A DNA stretch of 64,000 bases from a virus. Below, in pieces: positions 1-6,888 of this stretch. Location of the stretch: positions 1-64,000 of the IMG/VR virus record IMGVR_UViG_3300049846_002561; one strand, 5' to 3'. A program made the position numbers and the translations under genes. The first letter of the stretch is position 1, and each line of letters begins with the position of its first letter. The notes beneath the pieces are model-generated. The model did not search any database. It saw only the letters and a list, made by a program, of their open reading frames with translations, and had not been told where the DNA came from.

Positions 1-75
1 GCGAAGTTGCCCTTGCAGATACTTCAAATTAAGCACAAAGTTGATGGGCAATTTTGCAAATACCTTGTTACCTGC
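1..75 (+). other. attC-like site 1 (left part cut by window edge)
   Basis: An imperfect inverted repeat (1-12 against 46-57) ends in GTTACCTGC at 67-75. The inner sequence resembles the attC at 1121-1216: both have a GCGAAGT..GCC left arm and a GGCA.TTTTGC right arm. In an integron the bases after the G of GTT belong to the next cassette. That prediction holds, because GTTACCTGC is the exact reverse complement of GCAGGTAAC at 868-876, the R'' box of the downstream cassette. The R'' box of this site lies outside the window. Confidence 0.75.
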
Positions 76-140
76 TGGTGCGGTTTATTTAGCAGGATTT
101 TGATTTGAAAACGAAAAGAAAATTTAAAAAGTTTTAGAGT

Positions 141-848
141 ATGAAATATATGGGAAGTAAAAATCGGATAGCAAATGAAATACTACCAATAATGTTAAAA
201 GAACGAGGGCAAAGAACTTGGGTTGAACCTTTTGTTGGCGGTGGAAATATGATTGATAAGGTGGAAGGCAAAAGAATAGGTGCAGACATTAACCACTATT
301 TAATTGATGCTTTAATTGCCATTAGAGATTGTGTGTCGGACTTGCCAAAAAACAACAAAGAATTTACTGAAGAAGATTATAAGTCTTTAAGAAAAAGTGA
401 TGATTATAAATACAAAGGTTATGCAGGATTTGCGTTTTCTTATAGTGGTAAGTGGCTTGGCGGATGGCGTAGAGATGGTAAAAACAAACGTGATTATGTA
501 AACGAAGCATATAAAAACGCAGTAAATCAAAGCCCACTATTGCAAGGTGTGAGATTAGTAAATGAAAGTTATTTGGATTTACAAGTGCCTGATAACAGCT
601 TGATTTATTGCGACCCACCTTATGAGGGAACAACCAAATATAAAGACGACTTTAATCACGTTGTTTTTTGGCAATGGTGCAGAGATATGGCAAGTAAAGG
701 ACATATCATATTTGTATCTGAATATAATGCACCTAATGATTTTGAGTGCGTTTGGCAAAAGGAAATAGTAAGTTCTTTGACCCAAGATACAGGTAGTAAG
801 AAAGCGGTGGAAAAACTTTTTAAATTTTCTCCCACAAATGTTCAATAG
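141..848 (+). CDS. Dam-like DNA N6-adenine methyltransferase (D12 class), cassette gene
   Basis: This 235-aa protein would transfer a methyl group from SAM to the N6 of adenine in duplex DNA. The SAM-binding motif FVGGG is at residues 31-35 and the catalytic DPPY motif at 158-161, the order and spacing of the D12/Dam family, and the length is normal for it. The gene is AT-rich, unlike the phage genes from 3 kb onward. It fills a cassette bounded by attC-like sites; its stop lies 19 nt before the next R'' box. No obvious Bacteroidota promoter was found, so it may be read from further left. A likely role is protecting DNA from restriction. The target site cannot be read from the sequence. Confidence 0.88.
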   Translation: MKYMGSKNRIANEILPIMLKERGQRTWVEPFVGGGNMIDKVEGKRIGADINHYLIDALIAIRDCVSDLPKNNKEFTEEDYKSLRKSDDYKYKGYAGFAFSYSGKWLGGWRRDGKNKRDYVNEAYKNAVNQSPLLQGVRLVNESYLDLQVPDNSLIYCDPPYEGTTKYKDDFNHVVFWQWCRDMASKGHIIFVSEYNAPNDFECVWQKEIVSSLTQDTGSKKAVEKLFKFSPTNVQ

Positions 849-867
849 TAGCAGTATCGTAGCACTT

Positions 868-925
868 GCAGGTAACGACCGACAATTTGAGCCGTTTTCA
901 ATGGCTTCAAATTGTATGTTATGCT
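868..925 (+). other. attC-like recombination site 2
   Basis: The site is 58 bp, the classic minimal attC size. R'' is GCAGGTAAC (868-876). The arms 882-893 and 903-915 pair except for one extra base on the right arm, the unpaired extrahelical base typical of attC. R' is GTTATGCT (918-925). R'' does not match its neighbouring R' beyond AAC/GTT, but matches the R' at 67-75 that starts the same cassette. This is the expected signature of integrase-inserted cassettes. Confidence 0.85.
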
Positions 926-989
926 TAGTTTTTTGAACGATTTGTCGAACTAAGAAAATTTTTACGGAATAGACATTAAAACCAATAAT

Positions 990-1121
990 ATGACAACAAT
1001 AGAAAAAGCAAAACAACTGACTAACGAAGGTCATAAAATTTTCGTAATCGAAGCTAACGCAATTTGGTATCACGACAAATTTGATGGTAAATTGAGGTGT
1101 ATTTATCTCTCAAAAAATTGA
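990..1121 (+). CDS. Small cassette-encoded protein, 43 aa, unknown function
   Basis: This short open frame starts with ATG at 990 and ends with TGA at 1119-1121, so its stop touches the R'' box of the next attC-like site. That tight packing is typical of integron cassettes and is the main reason to call it a gene. The product starts MTTIEKAKQL and looks globular and slightly basic, with no signal peptide or membrane segment. I recognise no family. It is the only good frame in this cassette, on the strand and in the orientation expected relative to attC. Confidence 0.6.
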   Translation: MTTIEKAKQLTNEGHKIFVIEANAIWYHDKFDGKLRCIYLSKN

Positions 1122-1216
1122 GCATAACGTTTTCGGGCTTGGCGAAGTGCCGCTACTCGAAACTTAAAATTTAGCACTAACTGTCCTGCGGCATTTTGCC
1201 AAACCCGTGTTATGGG
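1121..1216 (+). other. attC-like recombination site 3
   Basis: R'' AGCATAAC (1121-1128) is the reverse complement of the R' at 918-925 that opens the same cassette. Long arms 1134-1153 and 1188-1207 pair at 16 of 20 positions. R' GTTATGGG (1209-1216) opens the next cassette and pairs with CCCATAAC at 1966-1973. The inner sequence is related to site 1, so both may belong to one attC family. Confidence 0.85.
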
Positions 1217-1264
1217 ATAGTTTTAAAAACCTTTTAGGGTGGGCATTAAAAAACGATAAATAAA

Positions 1265-1960
1265 ATGAGAATAATAGCATTAGGAGATACACATGGCAGA
1301 ACTGATTGGAAACAAATTACTGCCAATGAAAAATTTGACAAGGTTGTTTTTATAGGCGACTATTTTGATACACATGAAGATATTTCGCCTGAACAACAAA
1401 AGGAAAACTTCAAGGATATTGTCGCTTATAAAAAAGCGAATATGGATAAGGTTGTGTTACTATTTGGCAACCACGATTTCCATTATTTAAGAAGCGTAAA
1501 TGAAACTTATAGCGGTTATCAGCAATGGCAAAAAACAGATATACAGGAATTGTTGCATCCTGCTATTGATGCAGAATTATTACAGATGTGTTTTGTTTGG
1601 CAGAATATGCTTTTTTGCCACGCTGGGGTAACGCAAACTTGGTGCGACAACAACCTTGTGCAAAAACAATTTATTGAGCAATCAATTAACGACCTTTTTA
1701 AATTTAAACCAAATTCGTTCAGATTTACAAGTGGCAGAAATCACAGCCCTTACGGAGATGATGTTGAGCAATCACCAATTTGGGTAAGACCAAACAGTTT
1801 GTTAAGGGATAGAATTGAAGGATTTGTTCAAGTAGTTGGACATACTACTCAAAACAAATTAGTGATTACCGATGATGTGATTTTGATTGATACGCTTGGA
1901 ACATCTGGGGAGTATTTAATTTGGGATAACTTTCAACTGAGCGTGGGGGAAGGTTTTTAA
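1265..1960 (+). CDS. Calcineurin-like metallophosphoesterase, cassette gene
   Basis: This 231-aa protein has the di-metal phosphoesterase signature: GDTHG (7-11), GDYFD (31-35) and GNHD (68-71), followed by a CHAG motif and a VGHTT motif near the C-terminus. The arrangement suits a PPP or ApaH/PrpE-type phosphatase acting on phosphoproteins, dinucleoside polyphosphates or a nucleic-acid end. The substrate is not readable. The gene is AT-rich like the other two cassette genes. It stops 5 nt before the R'' box at 1966, so it is the third cassette in the array. Confidence 0.85.
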   Translation: MRIIALGDTHGRTDWKQITANEKFDKVVFIGDYFDTHEDISPEQQKENFKDIVAYKKANMDKVVLLFGNHDFHYLRSVNETYSGYQQWQKTDIQELLHPAIDAELLQMCFVWQNMLFCHAGVTQTWCDNNLVQKQFIEQSINDLFKFKPNSFRFTSGRNHSPYGDDVEQSPIWVRPNSLLRDRIEGFVQVVGHTTQNKLVITDDVILIDTLGTSGEYLIWDNFQLSVGEGF

Positions 1961-1965
1961 AATTT

Positions 1966-1973
1966 CCCATAAC
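1966..1973 (+). other. Lone attC R'' box; junction of cassette array with phage genes
   Basis: CCCATAAC (with the preceding T, nine bases) is the reverse complement of the R' at 1209-1217, so it closes the phosphatase cassette. The spacer TACTG follows, but no matching right arm or GTTRRRY-type R' box is visible within the following few hundred bases. The site is therefore truncated between about 1974 and 2009, and phage-type genes start at 2010. Confidence 0.65.
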
Positions 1974-2009
1974 TACTGTATACCCGCCATACCTCAAATT
2001 CAATAAGAT

Positions 2010-2261
2010 ATGAATACAGATGTAACCAACTTTGAACATTCGAATGTAGATCTCTTCAAAAAGACGTACAATGAGATCCTCAAGACTTGCATTGAAACAA
2101 GGAAGGAAGCAGGGTTCACTCAGGAGTTCATGGCTGACTGGCTGAATACAACAAGACGATCAATCATAGACTTGGAGTCCGGAAAGATAAAAGTAGGACT
2201 TCTTCTGAACTACGCTGATAAATTGAGCATACGAGTAAAGGTGAAATTTGAAATATATTAA
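2010..2261 (+). CDS. XRE-type helix-turn-helix protein
   Basis: This 83-aa protein resembles a Cro/CI-type DNA-binding domain. The segment around residues 33-60 (AGFTQEFMADWLNTTRRSI, followed by DLESGK) fits the two helices of an XRE helix-turn-helix. It has no oligomerisation domain beyond that. It is the first gene after the cassette array and lies 16 nt upstream of a coiled-coil protein gene. A role as a small phage repressor, or as the antitoxin-like member of a pair, is possible. Nothing here decides between them. Confidence 0.65.
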   Translation: MNTDVTNFEHSNVDLFKKTYNEILKTCIETRKEAGFTQEFMADWLNTTRRSIIDLESGKIKVGLLLNYADKLSIRVKVKFEIY

Positions 2262-2276
2262 CATAAACAAAACAAC

Positions 2277-2873
2277 ATGAACGAATCGAATAAAATGAGT
2301 GCGGAGGAAAAAACCGAATTTGATAGAAAACAATTTAAGAAGTTAACACTTCCAGTTCTTTACAAACTCGGAGAGGGAGTGTCTGCTGTAAAATTTATAA
2401 CACCGAGTGGTACGGACTATACAGAGTATGTTGCCGACCAGCTTTATAATTCCATTGAAAGCTTTTTAATCTCCCTCCAAAAGCAGATTGAGGAGAGGGA
2501 TGAAGTTATTAAACATTACGAAAAAACCATTTTAAATCAAAGCGAAACACATTCTTCTTTATGGAAAGATTTCGACTCCTTAAAAGAAGTTATTTCACAA
2601 AAAAATAAAGAGATCGAGGATCTGAAATTTCATAAATCAGTGTATATGGCAAATAACTTTGTCCATGATTATATTGTGAATTGTGAAAAATCACAGAAAA
2701 AAATAGAAGAGCTTGATAATGAAATGGCATCGTTAAAATCCCAACTCTCACAGAAGGATGAGATGCTTGAGAGGATGGCTGATTGGCTGAGTAGGTACAA
2801 GGTGATAATGCCTGAAAGCCAAGAGGAGCAAGTAGACAAACTTTTAACCCAATACAAAAACAGTAAGAAATGA
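2277..2873 (+). CDS. Coiled-coil protein, unknown function
   Basis: The 198-aa product is rich in Lys, Glu, Ser and Gln. Long heptad-like stretches occupy most of residues 60-185, for example LISLQKQIEERDEVIKHYEK and EIEDLKFHKS. It has no signal peptide or membrane segment. The leader is A-rich (AACATAAACAAAACAACATG), a typical Bacteroidota start. Its stop overlaps the next start as ATGA. The function is unknown; many phages carry similar coiled-coil proteins in early regions. Confidence 0.6.
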   Translation: MNESNKMSAEEKTEFDRKQFKKLTLPVLYKLGEGVSAVKFITPSGTDYTEYVADQLYNSIESFLISLQKQIEERDEVIKHYEKTILNQSETHSSLWKDFDSLKEVISQKNKEIEDLKFHKSVYMANNFVHDYIVNCEKSQKKIEELDNEMASLKSQLSQKDEMLERMADWLSRYKVIMPESQEEQVDKLLTQYKNSKK

Positions 2874-3016
2874 TAAAAATTCAGGACGGAAAGGGCAATT
2901 TTTTGCGAGAAGAATCTATATTGGCAACAATAAAGCAATTCCTGTGTATTCATAAATGGATGCCAGTTGGATTTACTTACGAGTGTCCTAAATGTATGTC
3001 AGTAAAAAAACAGTAA
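2870..3016 (+). CDS. Small Cys/His protein, possible zinc-binding, 48 aa
   Basis: The ATG at 2870 overlaps the upstream stop as ATGA, indicating translational coupling, and the frame runs to TAA at 3014-3016. The product (start MIKIQDGKGN) carries C26, H28 and a CPKC pair at 39-42, which together could bind one zinc ion. It resembles the small zinc-ribbon proteins common in Bacteroidota phages. No specific family is recognised. Confidence 0.55.
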   Translation: MIKIQDGKGNFLREESILATIKQFLCIHKWMPVGFTYECPKCMSVKKQ

Positions 3017-3019
3017 GAA

Positions 3020-3172
3020 ATGACCTTAAAGGATGTAGTATTTTTGATTGCCGGTGTGGCAATTCTTCTTATAGCCCTGCGGGCGATCATGTCGTCCAAC
3101 GATCAACAGGCGGAAGACCTAGGCCCACGCCCCGGCCCACCACCAGATAACGAAATAAAAGACAAGAAATGA
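3020..3172 (+). CDS. Small single-pass membrane protein, 50 aa
   Basis: ATG at 3020 lies 3 nt after the previous stop, and TGA at 3170-3172 overlaps the next ATG at 3169. Residues 6-24 form one hydrophobic segment (VVFLIAGVAILLIALRAIM). A Pro/Gly-rich hydrophilic tail with charged end follows. It is probably inserted in the inner membrane. The function is unknown. Confidence 0.55.
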   Translation: MTLKDVVFLIAGVAILLIALRAIMSSNDQQAEDLGPRPGPPPDNEIKDKK

Positions 3173-3408
3173 AAGTAGCAAGGATAAAGGCCGGTATCTC
3201 CATCTCCGGGGACCTGGTAAATTTTGATGCACGCGCCCTCAAGCCCTCCGCCCAAAGGGTGCTCTATGCCGGTAAGATCGGGCCATACGACATTACCAAT
3301 GATCACGTAATGAGCGAGTACAGGAAGGCCCTAAAGAAAAAGCAAGACATGGGATACCACATCGTATTCCTACACAACAATGCACGTAAGCTAGTACTCA
3401 TAAGATGA
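3169..3408 (+). CDS. Hypothetical small basic protein
   Basis: The 79-aa product is basic (start MKVARIKAGI) and probably globular. It has no recognised motif. Its start overlaps the upstream stop (ATGA) and its own stop overlaps the next start (ATGATAA), so the genes from 2870 to 3599 form one coupled run. From here the base composition becomes that of the rest of the phage, richer in G and C than the cassette genes. Confidence 0.55.
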   Translation: MKVARIKAGISISGDLVNFDARALKPSAQRVLYAGKIGPYDITNDHVMSEYRKALKKKQDMGYHIVFLHNNARKLVLIR

Positions 3409-3599
3409 TAAAAGATCCAGTGACAATAACCGTCATGAACTCCTACAGCCTCAAGGACTGGTCCCGCGCCGTGGCCCTCTCCTGCATAAAGGATAACCCC
3501 GACTCCACCATGACGGAGATCTCCCAAAGGCTGGGAATAAACCCAAGAACACTACGGTCATTAACGAAAAAAAAGAATGAACGCAACAATAGAAAGTAA
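3405..3599 (+). CDS. Small helix-turn-helix protein
   Basis: The 64-aa protein ends in a likely DNA-binding helix-turn-helix: STMTEISQRLGINPRTLRSL at about residues 35-54, followed by a Lys/Arg/Asn-rich tail. The pattern resembles Fis-type or sigma-54-activator C-terminal helices. It overlaps the upstream gene by 4 nt and the downstream gene by 23 nt. It may act as a small transcription factor of the phage. No target can be assigned. Confidence 0.55.
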   Translation: MIKDPVTITVMNSYSLKDWSRAVALSCIKDNPDSTMTEISQRLGINPRTLRSLTKKKNERNNRK

Positions 3600-3762
3600 G
3601 CTGTCCTCAATAATGGACAACATCTCCAAAATAAAGGAAATCAACTCCGTAGAGTTCTTCCGCCTGGAAGCCGCCCTGGAAAAATGGAACAAAGAAAACC
3701 CATCCCCACAGTACGATAAGGCCACGGAAATAATTAGCGCGCTGAAAGCAAAAAATTGCTAA
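3577..3762 (+). CDS. Hypothetical small helical protein
   Basis: This 61-aa, probably all-helical protein (start MNATIESKLS) is charged and lacks Cys. It overlaps the preceding gene by 23 nt in another frame. It is the last gene before the fibre gene; the fibre GTG lies 9 nt after its stop. No family is recognised. Confidence 0.45.
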   Translation: MNATIESKLSSIMDNISKIKEINSVEFFRLEAALEKWNKENPSPQYDKATEIISALKAKNC

Positions 3763-3771
3763 CTTTAGGGC

Positions 3772-6678
3772 GTGGTAGAGAATCCATATTGGTTCCCGCA
3801 AGGGGGGTCCGGGGGATCCGGAAGCGTAACGTCAGCGAACTTCGTTTCACTGCAGGCAAAGGTAGACGCCGTAAGCAACGCCGTCTCCATCGTGTCCGCC
3901 GCAACTGCCTCCGTAGACGCTAGGATAGATTCCGTTTCCAACGCCGTATCCACGGAAGTCGCAAGTCGCACGAGCGCCGATAATGCCCTTAGCGCAGCGA
4001 TCGCCGCCCTGAGCAACTCCCTCTCTTTAGTACACGATGGACTAATACTCAACGAAGTGTCCGCGGACACCTCAGCAGCACCAACGAGTGCCGTAAAAAT
4101 ATACGCCACCGACGAAAATGGAATATCACGGACATTCATCGTCGATGCAGACGGAAGACGAATACAAATATCCAGAGATCAAACGCTCGTAGTCCGAAAC
4201 GGAAACGCAGGCAACATCGTGGCTGGACAAGCCGTATACCTGGCAAGCGCAACAGGTGGATTCATAAAGGTAGACCTCGCCAAGGCAGACTCCCTTTCCG
4301 CCATGGCCGCCATCGGCATAGTGCGCGATGCCGTGATCTCCGCAAATGCCTTCGGTGTTATAATAACAGAAGGTGTACTCAGCATCAATACCGCAACATA
4401 CACGGATGGCGATAAACTATACGTGGATACCTCCTCAGCAGGGGGGCTCACAAACGTAAAGCCCACATACCCAAACTACCCACAGCAAGTAGGAACGGTA
4501 ATGAACGCCGGAGTAAACGGAGGCCTGTTCGTACACATAGAGGAGGTCGATATCCTAGACAACATCTCCGCCCTAAGCAACTCTATAAGCGTACTCAACC
4601 AACAAGTGTCAGCGCTGTCAGCAAGGGTGGACGCCAACTCCGCGCAAATGGCATCGGCCAACGACGCTATAAGCAACGCCGTGTCGATCGTTTCCGTTGC
4701 CGCCGCCAATGCTCTATCAAATGTCAACGCCGTAAGCCAGGCTCTATCCGTGGAAACAGCAAGTAGGGTCTCAGCAGTCAATATAGTAAGTAATGCGGTT
4801 TCTATTGTCAGTGTAGCAGCTGCCAATGCCCTCTCCGTAGCGAACGCAGCATCGAACGCCGTGAGCGTGGAAACAGCTAACCGGATAAGTGCCGTAAATG
4901 TAGTTTCTAATTCACTGAGCGTAGAAATAGCCAACAGGATAAGTGCCGTTAACGCTGTGTCAAACGCCGTTTCCATTGTTTCTGTAGTGGCAGCTAATGC
5001 CACTAGCATTGCTAATGCCGCTAGCAATGCAGCGTCTATTGTAAGTGCGGCAGTCGTTTCTGTAAGCGCTGCCCTTGAAAGTCATATTAACACGGTTTCA
5101 AATGCCGTATCGCTAGTGTCTGTCGTCGCTGCAAACGCCCTTTCGGTGGCTAACGCGGCTTCTAACGCAGCATCGGTAGTAAGTGCCGCCCAGGCTGCCA
5201 CAAGCGCCGCCGTAACGTCAGTGAACAATAGGATATCAGCGGTAAGCACAGACCTTACGTCTTTTAAAGCCTCCCTAGACAATTTCGGAGATGTCTCCGC
5301 TACCGGAGCAACAAGCGGACAGGTACTTACCTTTATCAGTGGGCAGTGGACAGCCCAAACACCAACCGCCGGGTCTGGATCGGTAACTTCAGCGGAACTA
5401 AGCGCCGCCGTGGCCGCACTCTCCAACTCTATAAGCGTAGTGAGTGCCGCCACCGCACTTAAAAATCCAATCGTCACCGTTCAGGAAGAAGGCTCTAATG
5501 TCGCAAGTAGCCCAACAATCATTAACTTCAGGGGTCCCGGAGTAAGCGTAAAAACAAGCGCCGGCGTAGTGATCGTAAGCGTAGCAACGGGCGGAGGCGG
5601 CGGATCCGTTACCTCGGCCAACTTCGCCTCCCTACAAAGTGTAGTGCAGGCAAATAGCGCGCAGATGACATCCGCAGACAATGCGATAAGTAATGCCGTC
5701 TCCATCGTCAGCGTCGCCCAGGCCGCCACATCCGCGGCAGTGACAAGCGTAAATAACAGGGTGTCCGCAATAAGCACAGACGTTACATCTATTCATGACA
5801 CCCTTAGCGATGTTGTATCTGACCTAGCCGTTTTGTCTGTAAATGTTTCCGCGTTATCCACGCGCTTATCAGCATTATCATCTCAGGTAAATACAAATTC
5901 GGCGCAGATGACCTCCGCAGACAACGCAATAAGCAACGCCGTGAGCGTTCTGTCAGTGGTCGTTTCAAATGAGATCTCCGCCAGGACTGCCGCGAGCGCC
6001 GCGCTAGAATCTCACATCAATACCGTATCAAACGCCGTGAGCGTGCTCAGTGCCGCCTTTAGCAATCAGCTGTCTATAATATCTGTTGCCATTGACGGTT
6101 TAAGCAACAGGGTATCCGTTCTCTCCGTTAACGTTGACACGTTAAGCAATAACGTTTCCGCACTAAGCGCGGCCATTGTCGTTCTGTCAAACCAAGTGTC
6201 TGCCGCTGGAGGTTTTCAACAGAAAGTGGTTCAGGGAACTCAGTCTATATCAACTTCGGCACTCACTCAGATAAGCGGACTTAGCGTGTCTGTAGCTGCT
6301 AATGGAGCATACAAGATAGAGGCATACTTGATTTACAACGTATCTGCTATATCAGCTTCCGGATATAACCTTGCCCTCGTTGCTTCCGGATTAACTCAAC
6401 AAACGGCGAATGGAAATTGGCAATTTACCTCAGCGCAACCTGTATCAACGGGCGGAACAGCCATTGCCCTAGTAAATCAACCATTCAACGGACTTAGTGG
6501 CGCTGCCATTTCCGTAACTTCTGCCGGAACAGCTCAACTAACATTTTCAAAGCTAGAAGCCATAGTGGTCGCAAGTACAACGGGTGGAACGCTCGTTATA
6601 CAAGGAAAGACAACGGTTGCATCAAACTCCCTCTACATATACAAGGGATCCTACATTAAAGCCTTCAAAATAATTTAA
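3772..6678 (+). CDS. Long repetitive fibre protein (Ser/Ala/Val-rich shaft)
   Basis: The 968-aa product looks like a trimeric virion fibre. A short Gly/Ser start (GGSGGSGSVTSANF) leads into alternating shaft segments made of variants of NAVSIVSVAAANALS. Globular inserts lie at about 80-260 (KIYATDENGISRTFIVDADG region) and near 505-530 and 580-610. A beta-rich C-terminal head covers roughly the last 160 residues. Serine is extremely frequent in the shaft. The start is GTG at 3772, preceded by TAACTTTA (3760-3767) with TTAG 22 nt upstream, a plausible leaderless promoter. It lies directly upstream of the glycosyltransferase block. It could be a receptor-binding tail fibre or a head fibre; position alone does not decide. 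Confidence 0.75.
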   Translation: MVENPYWFPQGGSGGSGSVTSANFVSLQAKVDAVSNAVSIVSAATASVDARIDSVSNAVSTEVASRTSADNALSAAIAALSNSLSLVHDGLILNEVSADTSAAPTSAVKIYATDENGISRTFIVDADGRRIQISRDQTLVVRNGNAGNIVAGQAVYLASATGGFIKVDLAKADSLSAMAAIGIVRDAVISANAFGVIITEGVLSINTATYTDGDKLYVDTSSAGGLTNVKPTYPNYPQQVGTVMNAGVNGGLFVHIEEVDILDNISALSNSISVLNQQVSALSARVDANSAQMASANDAISNAVSIVSVAAANALSNVNAVSQALSVETASRVSAVNIVSNAVSIVSVAAANALSVANAASNAVSVETANRISAVNVVSNSLSVEIANRISAVNAVSNAVSIVSVVAANATSIANAASNAASIVSAAVVSVSAALESHINTVSNAVSLVSVVAANALSVANAASNAASVVSAAQAATSAAVTSVNNRISAVSTDLTSFKASLDNFGDVSATGATSGQVLTFISGQWTAQTPTAGSGSVTSAELSAAVAALSNSISVVSAATALKNPIVTVQEEGSNVASSPTIINFRGPGVSVKTSAGVVIVSVATGGGGGSVTSANFASLQSVVQANSAQMTSADNAISNAVSIVSVAQAATSAAVTSVNNRVSAISTDVTSIHDTLSDVVSDLAVLSVNVSALSTRLSALSSQVNTNSAQMTSADNAISNAVSVLSVVVSNEISARTAASAALESHINTVSNAVSVLSAAFSNQLSIISVAIDGLSNRVSVLSVNVDTLSNNVSALSAAIVVLSNQVSAAGGFQQKVVQGTQSISTSALTQISGLSVSVAANGAYKIEAYLIYNVSAISASGYNLALVASGLTQQTANGNWQFTSAQPVSTGGTAIALVNQPFNGLSGAAISVTSAGTAQLTFSKLEAIVVASTTGGTLVIQGKTTVASNSLYIYKGSYIKAFKII

Positions 6679-6710
6679 TTTGCTTGTTTAAAGTTTAGTG
6701 CCTATATTTG
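6679..6710 (+). promoter_or_regulatory. Bacteroidota-type promoter (TTTG-N20-TATATTTG)
   Basis: TTTG at 6679-6682 and TATATTTG at 6703-6710 are separated by 20 nt, a perfect match to the Bacteroidota -33/-7 consensus. The ATG of the next gene is at 6718, 8 nt after the -7 box, so the transcript would be leaderless or nearly so. Confidence 0.75.
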
Positions 6711-6717
6711 TCATCAA

Positions 6718-6888
6718 ATGGCAAAAGTAGGCAAAAAAGATCTTCGCATCGTAGACCCTCCTGACGACGTTTGGAATTACGTTATTGCTAGATCTAAGAA
6801 GAGTCTTAGATCTCTACCAAATGAATTAATAATCATAATCAGAGAACATCAAGAGCAAGAATGGAAGAAAAAGAAAAGAAGCACCTGA
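6718..6888 (+). CDS. Small ribbon-helix-helix-like protein, 56 aa
   Basis: The frame runs from ATG at 6718 to TGA at 6886-6888 and overlaps the next gene by 28 nt. It is supported mainly by the consensus promoter 8 nt upstream. The order is a short strand (KDLRIV), a Pro-Pro turn, a helix with VWNYVIARSK, then a Ser and a second helix (LPNELIIIIREHQEQ). This resembles the Arc/MetJ ribbon-helix-helix fold. It would be a small DNA-binding regulator, perhaps of this transcription unit. The fold call is by eye only. Confidence 0.5.
   Translation: MAKVGKKDLRIVDPPDDVWNYVIARSKKSLRSLPNELIIIIREHQEQEWKKKKRST

Noticed and set aside
579-1073. Long minus-strand open frame across the methylase end and the second cassette
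   Set aside because: It is antisense to the methylase gene, covers an attC-like site and gives a low-complexity, Cys/Phe-rich product. AT-rich sequence explains its openness.
1-2010. Integron integrase or prophage integrase in the window
   Set aside because: No tyrosine or serine recombinase motif was seen in any product of the window, so cassettes are claimed on attC structure only.
3765-5777. Long minus-strand open frames opposite the fibre
   Set aside because: They are mirror products of the repetitive Ser/Ala codons and have no start context.
3772-6678. DNA tandem repeat or CRISPR-like array in the fibre gene
   Set aside because: The repeats are of protein sequence. Copies differ at most third positions, spacing is irregular, and there are no constant repeats with unique spacers.
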